From the NCBI GenBank assembly GCA_947502885.1, contig CANNBP010000001.1:904310-968309 (forward strand): a DNA stretch of 64,000 nt, given 5' to 3'. The position numbers and the translations under genes are program-made. Shown one piece after another: positions 1 to 8,678 of the stretch; position 1 is the stretch's first letter, and every line of letters starts with the position of its first letter. The DNA is from an uncultured Aquimarina sp. (lineage in GTDB: Bacteria; Bacteroidota; Bacteroidia; Flavobacteriales; Flavobacteriaceae). The notes below the pieces were generated by a model. The model was not told where the DNA came from and made no database searches. It was given only the letters and a program-made list of their open reading frames with translations.

Positions 1-16
1 GCTCATTTGGTTAAAT

Positions 17-24
17 TATCTTTG
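17..24 (+). promoter_or_regulatory. candidate -7 promoter element of the alcohol dehydrogenase gene
   Basis: TATCTTTG fits the Bacteroidota -7 consensus TAnnTTTG and lies 39 bp before the ATG at 64. Any -33 box or activator site would fall before base 1, so the promoter cannot be completed from this window. Confidence 0.4.
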
Positions 25-63
25 TTTCTATAAGTAGTCAATACGAATAAAACCAATAACGTA

Positions 64-1068
64 ATGAAAGTAAATGCATATGCGACCAGAGAACCAAAAG
101 GACTGTTAGAACCTCTTTCTTATGAATTAAACGAATTAGGAGCTGAAGAAGTAGATATAAAAGTGATCTATTGTGGTGTTTGTCATTCTGATTTGAGCAT
201 GATGAATAATGAATGGGGGATGACTCAATACCCTCTTATACCTGGGCATGAAATAGCTGGAGAAATTATTGCCGTTGGTACTGCTGTAAAAAACTTAAAA
301 GTTGGAGATAAGGTAGGAATGGGATGGCTTTCTGCATCATGTATGAGCTGTTCCCAATGTATGGAAGGAGATCATAATTTATGCTCAAGTAGTGAAGCAA
401 CTATAGTAGGTAGACATGGTGGATTTGCAGACCATGTACGTGGACATTGGTCTTGGGTGGTTCCAATTCCTACAGGAATGGATATGGGTAAAGTAGGACC
501 TTTGTTCTGTGGAGGTATAACTGTTTTTAACCCCATAGTAATTGCAGGTGTTCTGCCTACAGACTCTGTAGGTGTAATTGGAATTGGTGGTTTAGGACAT
601 ATGGCTTTAAAATTCTTAAAACACTGGGGATGTGAGGTCATAGCATTTAGCTCTAATCCAGACAAAAAAGAAGAAATTCTTGCTATGGGTGCCACAAAAG
701 TGATTAATTCTAAAGATCCTAATGAATTAGAAGCTATCCAAGGTAAACTCAAACTCATCTTGAATACCACAAATGTGAAATTGGATTGGAACGCTTATTT
801 ATCTGCGTTAGCACCCAAAGGGAAACTTCATACCGTTGGTGCAGTATTAGAACCTATGGAAATTCCTGCATTTAGCCTTATTGGAGGAGAAAAATCAGTT
901 GGTGGAAGCCCGATAGGAAGTCCTGGATTAACAAAGAAAATGCTTGAGTTTTGTCTAAGACATGAAATTTACCCTATTGTTGAAGAATTTCCTATGGAAA
1001 AAGTGAATGAAGCCCTTGATCACCTTAAAAGTGGAAAAGCTCGATATAGAATAGTATTAAAGAACTAG
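64..1068 (+). CDS. zinc-dependent NAD(P)-linked alcohol dehydrogenase, cinnamyl-alcohol-dehydrogenase type
   Basis: A 334-residue medium-chain dehydrogenase/reductase that probably interconverts aldehydes and alcohols with NAD(P)H in the cytoplasm. The catalytic zinc ligands are visible as C40-H41, the GHE motif at 61-63 and C149. The structural zinc cysteines are C93, C96, C99 and C107. The Rossmann dinucleotide motif GIGGLGH starts near residue 173. The length and CGVCHSD start are typical of the YahK/CAD subfamily, which prefers NADPH in characterised members; that preference is not proven here. It appears to be monocistronic and is followed by a strong inverted repeat. Start ATG at 64 lies 39 bp after a -7 element. 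Confidence 0.88.
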   Translation: MKVNAYATREPKGLLEPLSYELNELGAEEVDIKVIYCGVCHSDLSMMNNEWGMTQYPLIPGHEIAGEIIAVGTAVKNLKVGDKVGMGWLSASCMSCSQCMEGDHNLCSSSEATIVGRHGGFADHVRGHWSWVVPIPTGMDMGKVGPLFCGGITVFNPIVIAGVLPTDSVGVIGIGGLGHMALKFLKHWGCEVIAFSSNPDKKEEILAMGATKVINSKDPNELEAIQGKLKLILNTTNVKLDWNAYLSALAPKGKLHTVGAVLEPMEIPAFSLIGGEKSVGGSPIGSPGLTKKMLEFCLRHEIYPIVEEFPMEKVNEALDHLKSGKARYRIVLKN

Positions 1069-1101
1069 GGATAATTAATAAAACGACTGTAATGTTAGTT
1101 T

Positions 1102-1146
1102 CACTAATAAAAAAGTAAGATTTATGATCTTTCTTTTTTATTAGTG
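1102..1146. terminator. bidirectional terminator hairpin after the alcohol dehydrogenase
   Basis: A 14-bp perfect stem pairs CACTAATAAAAAAG (1102-1115) with CTTTTTTATTAGTG (1133-1146). The runs of A and T give U-tracts in both directions. It separates the dehydrogenase from the converging pseudogene. Confidence 0.7.
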
Positions 1147-1215
1147 ATTTTATAGGTTATTCTGCATTGATTCTAGGGTTTGTAATTTGGTATCCTCTTA
1201 TCAAATTTGAAACAA

Positions 1216-1835
1216 CTATTCTTTTTTAACAACGATTATCTTAGATTCATCTTCATTTACATCTAATATATATATCCCAGAAGATATAGATACAGGTAAT
1301 TTTATAAGAGTAGCTCCTGTTGATTCATCAAATATTTTTTCTAATATTTCTACTTTATTTCCTAAAAGAGTAAACAAGTTAAAATTATCTGTTGCTCTCA
1401 TGTTTAACACAAACACTTCCCTATTTACAGTAAGATTTGGATAAACACGAATTTCTCCTCATGCATACTGTGCTTTTTTTCCAGAAAAATAGCTCGTTGC
1501 AAATTCAAACGCATCCTTTCCTAATTTTCTTCAATTTTTCTACCAAGAATATCGTCTGCCGGAGGATGTATTCCTCCCCAAATTCTAGATAGACTACATT
1601 GATCTGATGCATCAAATTATGTAGCCCGTTGTAATTTTACGTCTACTGAAGGTCCTTCTTCAAAAACCAAAAATTCATTTTTTCGAGTAATAAATTCGCC
1701 ATAGCCTCCCGGAAAATATTCATCTCCCGTTAACAATGTCATTATCTCGGCGGCGGCCCTTGAATAGGTAGAATGTTCCGATACAAATCCTGCAAATGGA
1801 GGGGTTACAAAAGATGCATGTTGATATTTATACAT
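1216..1835 (-). pseudogene. decayed vanadium-haloperoxidase/PAP2-like protein with T9SS C-terminal sorting domain
   Basis: Three minus-strand pieces read as one ancestral protein. The first (1835-1617) contains PPFAGFVSEHSTYSRAAAE and GDEYFPGGYGEF, typical of bacterial vanadium-dependent haloperoxidase or PAP2 proteins. After an in-frame TAA it continues with IWGGIHPPADDILG, the His-x-Pro-Ala-Asp-Asp region. Another stop and a frameshift lead to the third piece (1416-1216), a type A T9SS sorting domain with VNREVFVLNMRA and SGIYILDV. The N-terminal part is missing: the remaining sequence begins directly beside the methyltransferase stop codon. The remnant implies a once-secreted protein. Two stops and at least one frameshift make a functional product very unlikely. 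Confidence 0.72.
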
Positions 1836-1850
1836 ATTGTTTTCATTCAG

Positions 1851-2558
1851 TTATTTTATGCCTCCAAAAGCTCCAAAACACATATTTTTATGTAAAATTT
1901 CAGTAGAATTAAATCCTACTCTTTTCATTAAATCTAATTGATAGCTCATTGATCTAGGCGAATCTTCTTTTTCGATATAATCAAAAACCTTTTTTCTATA
2001 ATCTTTACCCTTTATACTTTCTAAATAATCGCCATAGCGTTCCCATACAAATTCATTTAAAGATGCTGTATCTTGAATAAGCAAATCAGAAATCATTAAA
2101 CATCCTCTTGGCTTAAGCAGTTTATATAGCTTTCTAAACGCTGTTTCCCAATCTTTATCACTCCTTAAATGATGCAATACAGCACCTGCCAATATAATAT
2201 CAAAGTGATTTTCTTTTAAATCCACTTCTCTAATATCTCCTTGTATAATTTCTACAGGTTGATTGGTTTCTATCGATACTCGCTCAAATGCCTTGTCTAA
2301 CATCGGTTTACTCAAATCAACCAAAGTACAGTTTAGATTTTTAATTTTGGATAACATTTTTACTGTATAATTTCCTGCACCACAACCAACATCTAATACA
2401 TTTGTTGCCCGTGGATTGATTCTTTTAGAAGCCTCGGTAATAAGTTCTAAAGAGATTTGTGCATCGATAGTTGCAATTTGCCCCGTATCTAAATTTGAAA
2501 ATCTTTCTACATCATTATCAAAACGTTCTTTTATTTCTGCTACTGTTGATTTATTCAT
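1851..2558 (-). CDS. class I SAM-dependent methyltransferase
   Basis: A 235-residue protein with the SAM-binding motif I VLDVGCGAGNYT at residues 54-65, the acidic end of strand 2 in TLVDLSKPML, and motif IV near FDIILAGAVLHHL. This is the small-molecule methyltransferase fold (Methyltransf_11/25). The substrate cannot be read from sequence. It is transcribed divergently from a LysR regulator 101 bp away, which often controls the gene opposite to it. The stop codon is immediately followed by a truncated pseudogene, so the 3' side is a recombination or decay boundary. Confidence 0.8.
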   Translation of the reverse strand: MNKSTVAEIKERFDNDVERFSNLDTGQIATIDAQISLELITEASKRINPRATNVLDVGCGAGNYTVKMLSKIKNLNCTLVDLSKPMLDKAFERVSIETNQPVEIIQGDIREVDLKENHFDIILAGAVLHHLRSDKDWETAFRKLYKLLKPRGCLMISDLLIQDTASLNEFVWERYGDYLESIKGKDYRKKVFDYIEKEDSPRSMSYQLDLMKRVGFNSTEILHKNMCFGAFGGIK

Positions 2559-2659
2559 TTGCTATTTATTTAAGTTTTTATCAAAATTCAAAAGTATCGC
2601 TTTCGTATATGACTCAAAAAGACTTATTTTGTCATTTAACAATACTTAAAAGGTATCAT

Positions 2660-3526
2660 ATGGAATTAAGGCATCTTAGATATTTTCTAACTGTAGCCGA
2701 AGAATTAAACTTTACAAAAGCTGCTGAAAGATTGTGTATATCACAACCTCCTTTGAGTAGGCAAATAAAAGAACTTGAAAAAGAAATAGGTGCTCAGCTA
2801 TTCTATAGAAATAATAAAAAAGTTGAACTAACCCAAGCTGGTAAGTATTTCAAACAAGAAATCACCGATCAACTACATTGTTTGGATAAAACCATAATTA
2901 AAACTCGAAAAATTGCAGAAAGCATAAGTGGAGAATATAGAATTGCCTACATCAGCTCGACTTTTTCTGATACAATTTCGGCTTTGGTTCAATTTTTAAT
3001 CAAAAAATATCCATACTTAAACATCAAACTTTTCGAAGTATCTACAACCAAACAAATTGTTGCGTTAGAGCAAGGGAAATTAGATTTAGGCATTCTTAGA
3101 GCTCCTATTGTTTCTACAAAAATAGATACTAAATTATGGTTTAAAGATTCATATTCGCTTGTATTTAATAATAAAACTACTTTGAATGTTAAAGAAGATT
3201 TACAGGAATTAAAAGATGAAGTTTTTGTTTTCTTTAATAAAGACTATGCTCCTGTCTATTATAATTCGTTGATAGAGATTTGTTCTCACTATGGGTTCAC
3301 TCCTAATATTGTACACGAATCTAATAATATCAATTCAATTATTCAATTAGTAAAAAATGGGTTAGGTGTATCTATTGTACCTGCTAGTATTAAAAAAAGC
3401 CATGAACATGCTGATCTTACTTTTCTCGAATTAGATACTAATTTATCCACCGATGTTCTACTTGCAATACCTAAAGATGACGAATCCCAAATTACAAAAT
3501 CTATTATGTCATTTTTGTTAGAATAG
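2660..3526 (+). CDS. LysR-family transcriptional regulator
   Basis: A 288-residue LysR-type regulator. I chose the ATG at 2660 because MELRHLRYFLTVAEELNFT is the canonical N-terminus of the family; the upstream in-frame extension overlaps the divergent methyltransferase gene. The winged helix-turn-helix spans residues 1-60 (FTKAAERL, QPPLSRQIKELE). A periplasmic-binding-like effector domain follows from about 90. The divergent arrangement suggests that it regulates the methyltransferase and possibly itself. The ligand is unknown. Confidence 0.88.
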   Translation: MELRHLRYFLTVAEELNFTKAAERLCISQPPLSRQIKELEKEIGAQLFYRNNKKVELTQAGKYFKQEITDQLHCLDKTIIKTRKIAESISGEYRIAYISSTFSDTISALVQFLIKKYPYLNIKLFEVSTTKQIVALEQGKLDLGILRAPIVSTKIDTKLWFKDSYSLVFNNKTTLNVKEDLQELKDEVFVFFNKDYAPVYYNSLIEICSHYGFTPNIVHESNNINSIIQLVKNGLGVSIVPASIKKSHEHADLTFLELDTNLSTDVLLAIPKDDESQITKSIMSFLLE

Positions 3527-3561
3527 ACCTTTTGAAGTAACATTTACCATTCTTTTAAAAC

Positions 3562-3604
3562 TGATTAATATCATAGTAATTATTTAATTACCATGTTACT
3601 TTTA
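3562..3604 (+). promoter_or_regulatory. CRP/FNR-type box plus -7 element upstream of usp-cls-patatin
   Basis: The palindrome TGATTAATATCA (3562-3573) is followed after exactly 23 bp by TACTTTTA (3597-3604), a -7 element 20 bp before the ATG at 3625. The same site-to-element spacing recurs throughout the window. This fits a class II activator site covering the -33 region. Confidence 0.75.
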
Positions 3605-3624
3605 GAATATCAAAATCATATATC

Positions 3625-4464
3625 ATGAAAAATATTCTATTACCAACTGATTTTTCTAGTAATTCTCTTAATGCAATCAATTACGCACTCGAGTTTTTTA
3701 AAGATGAACACTGTACTTTCTACCTTTTTCATGTTCAAAAGACATCTAGCTACATTAGCGACGATCTAATGGCAGCTTCGTCACATACTACAATTCATCA
3801 TTCTGTATTAAACCCTGTAAAAGAGAAACTAAAAAAATTGATGGATGACTTAAAAATTGAAAAACCAGATCAAAATTATAATTTTGAAATCGTTACCGAT
3901 TATGATTCATTTATAGATGCCGTTAAACAAGTTATACGTTGCAAAAATATTGATTTAATCGTTATGGGAACCAATGGTGCTACAGGAGCAAAAGAAGTAA
4001 TATTTGGAAGTAACACCCTTAATGTTATTCGTAAAATAAATTGTCCATTAATTACAGTTCCATATGGATGTAGTTTTGTTCCTCCAAAAAATATTCTTTA
4101 CTCCATCGACTATAATGATCACTTTAATGAAGATGGAATAGAGCCTCTTACAAATATTTTAGATAAATATAAATCTACATTACGAATTCTTAAAATAAAA
4201 GAGGATGATACGCTAACAATTGCCGAATTTGATGATAAAAAACATATGAAAGAGTTTTTTAAAGGTACAGATCATACTTTTCATTCTATTACTAATGTTC
4301 CCACTGCTCTTGCTATTGATAGCTTTGTTCAGATAATGGATATTGACTTAAACGCCATGTTTATTCATAGAGAAACTTTTTTAGAACGTTTTTTTCTAGG
4401 ATCGGTAACATCAAAAATAAGCTATGGATCCCGAGTTCCTTTATTGGTTTTACATGCTGGGTAA
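3625..4464 (+). CDS. two-domain universal stress protein
   Basis: A 279-residue cytoplasmic protein made of two UspA-like domains in tandem. The first domain begins MKNILLPTDFSSNSLNAINYA and carries the ATP-binding signature G-x2-G-x9-G-S in GTNGATGAKEVIFGS. The second domain (about residue 150 on) is diverged and lacks that signature. UspA-family proteins accumulate under growth arrest, anaerobiosis and other stress; the biochemical role is undefined. The gene has the CRP/FNR-type promoter and is followed by cardiolipin synthase and patatin genes, probably one operon. Confidence 0.85.
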   Translation: MKNILLPTDFSSNSLNAINYALEFFKDEHCTFYLFHVQKTSSYISDDLMAASSHTTIHHSVLNPVKEKLKKLMDDLKIEKPDQNYNFEIVTDYDSFIDAVKQVIRCKNIDLIVMGTNGATGAKEVIFGSNTLNVIRKINCPLITVPYGCSFVPPKNILYSIDYNDHFNEDGIEPLTNILDKYKSTLRILKIKEDDTLTIAEFDDKKHMKEFFKGTDHTFHSITNVPTALAIDSFVQIMDIDLNAMFIHRETFLERFFLGSVTSKISYGSRVPLLVLHAG

Positions 4465-4546
4465 ATCCAAATAGTCAACAAACAACAGCTTTCTTAAATA
4501 GAGGTCTGTTTGAAACAATTAAACACTACAATGTCAATTAAAGCAA

Positions 4547-5968
4547 ATGGTTTACGTTCTTTTCGTTGGTATATATATTGCCTTAGCCATACTTCTTGTA
4601 ATACAATTGCTATTGTATGGCATACGTCCTTCAAAAACATTAGCTTGGGTACTTGTGATTTTTACGATACCAGTTGCTGGAATGTTATTATATTTTATGT
4701 TAGGCAGAAACCGTAGAAAAAACAAACTATTCTGTTCTAGAAATTCAGATCATATCTCTCTTCTTTTAAAAAAATCTACTCCTACTGCAAATCATATCAC
4801 AGACATAGAGTATGAAGAACATAAAAAACTAATTACTCTAATTTCTAAAAACTCAAAATCCCTACCCTGTGCTAAAAATAACATTCAGCTTCTTAAAAAC
4901 GGAGAAACAACTTTTAAAGCTATTTTTCGGGCTTTAAAAAGTGCTCAAACTTTTATACATATCGAATATTACATTTTTGAAGATGGTGAATTAGCCGATA
5001 CTCTTTTTTTATTATTTCAACAGAAGGTTAAAGAAGGTGTACAAATAAGGGTCATATATGATGGCATAGGAAGTATCTCATTGAGTAAAACATACATACA
5101 AAACTTAAAAAATATAGGAGTACAAGTTCACAGTTTTTTACCCATACGATTGGGTAAGTTTTTATCCTCTATAAACTATCGTAATCATCGCAAAATTATA
5201 GTAGTTGATAATGCAATTGCTTTTACTGGAGGCATTAATGTTTCTGATAAATATATAAAAGGTGATCCAAACTTAGGTATATGGTATGATATGCACTTAC
5301 AACTCGAAGGTCCTATTGTAAATAACCTACAAGCAATTTTTGCTATAGATTGGCACTTTATAACGCAAAAAGATGATATTTTTAATATAGGTTATTTTTT
5401 TGATTATCAACCCAAAGGAGAAGCATCTGCTCAAATTGTTCATAGTGATCCTGATTCAGATTTTTCTGCTACGCAACAGTTATTTCTTTCTATGATTACA
5501 GAAGCAAAAAACTATGTGTATATTACCAATCCATATATCATACCGGGAGAAACTATATTAAGCTCATTAGAGGTAGCCGCTTTAAGTGGTGTAGATGTTA
5601 GACTTCTTATGTCTGATATATCAGATAACGTAATAGTTAGATGGTGTATACGTTCATATTTTGAAAGGCTATTAGAAGCTGGTGTAAAAATCTATTTGTT
5701 TTCAGATGGTTTTATACATAGTAAAACCATTGTAGCAGATGATACAGTATCCTCTGTTGGTACATCGAATATGGATATTAGAAGTTTTGATCAAAACTAT
5801 GAAGTAAATGTTGTCGTATATGATAATTCTTTTGCCGTTAAGTTAAAAGAAGATTTTTTTTATGATTGTACTAAAAGTTCTCAAGTTGATTATACCCTAT
5901 TTAAAAATAGACCTTTGAGACACAAGTTAAAGGAAGGAGCAGCAAAAATACTTAGTCCGGTTTTATAA
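4547..5968 (+). CDS. cls: cardiolipin synthase (phospholipase D family)
   Basis: A 473-residue inner-membrane enzyme that would condense two phosphatidylglycerol molecules into cardiolipin. Two hydrophobic N-terminal segments (about 1-25 and 31-52, LAWVLVIFTIPVAGMLLYFM) form the PLDc_N membrane anchor. Two HKD catalytic motifs follow: HRKIIVVDNAIAFTGG in the first half and HSKTIVADDTVSSVGTSNMD in the second. Length and order match bacterial ClsA. It lies 82 bp after usp and 10 bp before the patatin gene. Together these suggest membrane lipid remodelling under the same stress control. Confidence 0.88.
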   Translation: MVYVLFVGIYIALAILLVIQLLLYGIRPSKTLAWVLVIFTIPVAGMLLYFMLGRNRRKNKLFCSRNSDHISLLLKKSTPTANHITDIEYEEHKKLITLISKNSKSLPCAKNNIQLLKNGETTFKAIFRALKSAQTFIHIEYYIFEDGELADTLFLLFQQKVKEGVQIRVIYDGIGSISLSKTYIQNLKNIGVQVHSFLPIRLGKFLSSINYRNHRKIIVVDNAIAFTGGINVSDKYIKGDPNLGIWYDMHLQLEGPIVNNLQAIFAIDWHFITQKDDIFNIGYFFDYQPKGEASAQIVHSDPDSDFSATQQLFLSMITEAKNYVYITNPYIIPGETILSSLEVAALSGVDVRLLMSDISDNVIVRWCIRSYFERLLEAGVKIYLFSDGFIHSKTIVADDTVSSVGTSNMDIRSFDQNYEVNVVVYDNSFAVKLKEDFFYDCTKSSQVDYTLFKNRPLRHKLKEGAAKILSPVL

Positions 5969-5978
5969 ATTATAGTAA

Positions 5979-6758
5979 ATGAAAACATCAAAAAAAGTTG
6001 GTATTGTACTTTCTGGTGGAGGTTTTAGAGGGGTTGCTCATGTAGGAGCAATTCAAGCTATTGAAGAAGCAGGAATAACTCCCCAATATGTATCAGGAAC
6101 CAGCGCAGGAGCAATTGTTGGAGCTTTGTATGCCTCTGGCCATGATGCAGAAAACATAAAAAAATTCTTTAAAACAACTTCTTTGTTTAAGCTTAACAGA
6201 TTTACTCGAAAAAAACCAGGCTTCTTAGATTCTGAAAAGTTTTCTGATGATTTCGAGATGTTCTTTCCAGAAAATTCATTCGAGAGTTTACAAAAAAAAT
6301 TATTTGTAACGACTACCAATCTGGTAGAAGGAACAACGACAGTATTTAGCTCTGGTCCCCTTATTAAACCATTATTGGCATCTGCCGCTTTTCCAGGTAT
6401 TTTCTCTCCACTATTAATTGAAGGTGAATTGTATGCAGATGGCGGAATACTAGATAATTTCCCTATAACTCCTTTAATTGATCATTGCGATGTAATCATT
6501 GGTATAGATGTTACTCCTATAAAAAAGCCTAAAATTTCAGATTTTAAACATGCATATAATGTAATGCAAAGAGCTTATTATCTTAGAGCAATGCCCAACG
6601 CACAGCTCATGTTAAATAAATGTAATATAGTTATTCAACCAAAAGAATTGATAAATCACGGATTATTTAGCATGAGTGACTTAGACAGAGTTTATAACAT
6701 AGGATATCAAGAAGCAAAAAAACAATTAGAAATATATCTTGACAGTCATGAAAATTGA
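5979..6758 (+). CDS. patatin-like phospholipase (RssA/YchK type)
   Basis: A 259-residue serine lipid acyl hydrolase. The glycine-rich oxyanion loop GGGFRG is at 13-18. The nucleophile elbow GTSAG puts Ser at 42. The catalytic Asp is in DGG at 154-156, completing the Ser-Asp dyad. There is no signal peptide, so it should act in the cytoplasm or at the inner membrane face. The start lies 10 bp after cls, indicating co-transcription and a link to phospholipid turnover. Confidence 0.86.
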   Translation: MKTSKKVGIVLSGGGFRGVAHVGAIQAIEEAGITPQYVSGTSAGAIVGALYASGHDAENIKKFFKTTSLFKLNRFTRKKPGFLDSEKFSDDFEMFFPENSFESLQKKLFVTTTNLVEGTTTVFSSGPLIKPLLASAAFPGIFSPLLIEGELYADGGILDNFPITPLIDHCDVIIGIDVTPIKKPKISDFKHAYNVMQRAYYLRAMPNAQLMLNKCNIVIQPKELINHGLFSMSDLDRVYNIGYQEAKKQLEIYLDSHEN

Positions 6759-6796
6759 TTTTCAAAAGCACTAGTAAAATTACTATGCACCTATTT

Positions 6797-7447
6797 TTAT
6801 TCCTTATTTAACATTAATAATTGTTGTTCTTTTAATACCCAAACAAGTACTTTTATATAATCATCTATAGCTTTTTTAACAGTATTTGGTTCTGTTACAT
6901 CAATTGCCCCTTTCCAAATTAACTCTCTTTCTTTTTCTGGACAAATACAATACAATGATGATTCGGCATGAAAAATTTGATATTCCTCGTAATAAGCGTC
7001 ATTAAAGTAGATATCTTGATTCTTGTAATAATCTTCTTTAAAGTTACTAAAGGTTTTATCAAAGTTTTTAAATGATTGTGAAATCGATACCCTATCCTCT
7101 ACTCCAATTACTTTTGAAAGAAGTATAGCATCAAAGCCTTGTGTCAAAAGCTCAGACTCTAATTGCACTAGTTCTTTTTCTGATTTTAAGGAAGAAGTAA
7201 ATGATTTTTCAAAAAACACAATACTTTCTATTGCATTTACTCCATTTTTACTAAGTGTTTTTGTGAGTCTATTCTCAAAACTCTTTCGGTTTTCTTCATT
7301 TGGTGTTACTCCTATTACCAATACTTTTTGAGCTTCAAATGTATCTATATCAGGGTTTTTCCAATGATCTACCAATTGACTTGAATTGCAAGCCAATACA
7401 ACGTTTATTATTCCAAGAACAGCAATACTTTTAGTAATTTTAATCAT
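6797..7447 (-). CDS. putative lipoprotein of unknown function
   Basis: A 216-residue protein with a lipoprotein signal ending in VVLAC (lipid-modified Cys20), so probably anchored in the outer membrane. After it comes QLVDHWKNPDIDTF and a strand-rich region (KVLVIGVTP) resembling DUF4136-like lipoproteins, but I do not recognise a named family. It faces the patatin gene 38 bp away, tail to tail. No CRP/FNR-type box was found upstream, unlike its neighbours. Confidence 0.65.
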   Translation of the reverse strand: MIKITKSIAVLGIINVVLACNSSQLVDHWKNPDIDTFEAQKVLVIGVTPNEENRKSFENRLTKTLSKNGVNAIESIVFFEKSFTSSLKSEKELVQLESELLTQGFDAILLSKVIGVEDRVSISQSFKNFDKTFSNFKEDYYKNQDIYFNDAYYEEYQIFHAESSLYCICPEKERELIWKGAIDVTEPNTVKKAIDDYIKVLVWVLKEQQLLMLNKE

Positions 7448-7522
7448 TGTTTATTATTAAAACATATTTTGGATGAGATATCGATAGTCGATTGGGTAAC
7501 GAATTATAAGACTTCTAAAAGC

Positions 7523-7567
7523 AAAGGCAGAAAATAAGCATATGGATGCATTACATTTTCTGCCTTT
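7523..7567. terminator. terminator hairpin downstream of hsp20
   Basis: The arms AAAGGCAGAAAAT (7523-7535) and ATTTTCTGCCTTT (7555-7567) form a perfect 13-bp stem. It begins 8 bp past the hsp20 stop codon and lies between hsp20 and the lipoprotein gene. Confidence 0.65.
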
Positions 7568-7574
7568 TTACAGG

Positions 7575-8018
7575 TTAAGCAATATCAATTACTTTCTTTG
7601 TCTGTTCATTTGCTTCTTCTTTTTTTCTAAGGCTTAATGATAAAATTCCTTCTTTATAAGCTGCTTTGACCTTTTTAGTACGATCTACAGATGTAGGTAA
7701 TTTCAATTTTCTATCAAACGAAGTATAGTTAAACTCTCTACGGGTATAACTATCCTCTTCTTTAATCTCTTCTAAGTTCTTTTCGGCACAAATATGAAGC
7801 ATATTATCTTCTAGAGTTACTTCGATATCTTTTTTTGAAAACCCAGGAACAGCTAGTTCGATTTCGAAGTCATTTTTGTTTTCTTTTACATTCATTGCAG
7901 GAAGATTTCTATCTCGTGTAAAAAAATCATCTGAGAAAAAATCATCTGTATCGATCCATGATGAAATTCTATCATCAAAAAAAGGAAGTCGGTTTCGGTT
8001 AAATTTAATTAATGACAT
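7575..8018 (-). CDS. Hsp20/alpha-crystallin small heat-shock protein
   Basis: A 147-residue ATP-independent holdase chaperone. The N-terminal arm holds LPFFDDRISSWIDTDDFF. The alpha-crystallin domain (about 40-135) shows FEIELAVPGFSKKDIEVTLED and a late GILSLSLRKK, which contains the family's hydrophobic edge motif. The C-terminal tail is short. It carries a CRP/FNR-type box and sits in the usp cluster, so it is probably induced by the same cue as the stress proteins rather than only by heat. Confidence 0.9.
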   Translation of the reverse strand: MSLIKFNRNRLPFFDDRISSWIDTDDFFSDDFFTRDRNLPAMNVKENKNDFEIELAVPGFSKKDIEVTLEDNMLHICAEKNLEEIKEEDSYTRREFNYTSFDRKLKLPTSVDRTKKVKAAYKEGILSLSLRKKEEANEQTKKVIDIA

Positions 8019-8058
8019 AACAATTAGGTTTTAGATATTAACGATTCATTTTATACCT

Positions 8059-8101
8059 TAAAAATAACACCTTCAACACATTGATAAAATGACAATTATC
8101 A
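8059..8101 (-). promoter_or_regulatory. CRP/FNR-type box plus -7 element upstream of hsp20
   Basis: TGACAATTATCA (8090-8101) is 23 bp from the minus-strand -7 element TATTTTTA (8059-8066), which is 40 bp before the hsp20 ATG. The arrangement is identical in spacing to the usp sites. Confidence 0.7.
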
Positions 8102-8128
8102 GCTTTACATAATAACTTTACCAAATTT

Positions 8129-8545
8129 CTAGTGTTCAATTTTTGGATTATAATAATCTCGAACAAGTGCTTTCATTTGATTCTCTGTCATGCTATCTGC
8201 AGTAATTACTTTATCTACTTTTTGACTAATTTGCTTATGGTTTTCATTAAGTTCTTTATAAAACTGTTCTCCTGTCTCTGCTGGTCCAAAGATTACTATT
8301 TTATTGGCTTTAGTTATTTGTGATAGTATTTCTTTAAAATACCCTTTACGTTGATGTTTCTCTCTCTCTAAATACTTACTATCCTGAACCACATCTTGCG
8401 GTCCTCCTTTTAATCGTGTACCAGATCCTCCTCCAATATGATAATCCTCAATTTCAGAATAAATTGTAGTTAATTGCTCACCTTCTACTCCTGTGGTTAT
8501 AATGTGAGCTTTTTTCTTGTCCATCCATATTCCTATTGTTTCCAT
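8129..8545 (-). CDS. eRF1-domain-like small protein
   Basis: A 138-residue protein starting METIGIWMDKKKAHIITTG, with a central linker holding GGGSGTRLKGGPQDV and a C-terminal part ANKIVIFGPAETGEQFYKEL. The pattern resembles the third domain of the peptide release factor eRF1 and the related bacterial host-attachment-like proteins. A role near the ribosome is suggested in that family but is unproven. It lies between hsp20 and a usp gene. No box is visible in its own upstream region, so it may be read from the usp promoter. Confidence 0.55.
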   Translation of the reverse strand: METIGIWMDKKKAHIITTGVEGEQLTTIYSEIEDYHIGGGSGTRLKGGPQDVVQDSKYLEREKHQRKGYFKEILSQITKANKIVIFGPAETGEQFYKELNENHKQISQKVDKVITADSMTENQMKALVRDYYNPKIEH

Positions 8546-8678
8546 TTTAAAAAAGGTTTAATTAAAATCAGTTAAAGGGAGCTGTACTCTAGAAGAAAAA
8601 CATTGATTCTTTTTCTATATACATAACCTAAACACTGAATTGGTTTATATTTTATTAATTTTAACTTCTACAAATAGT

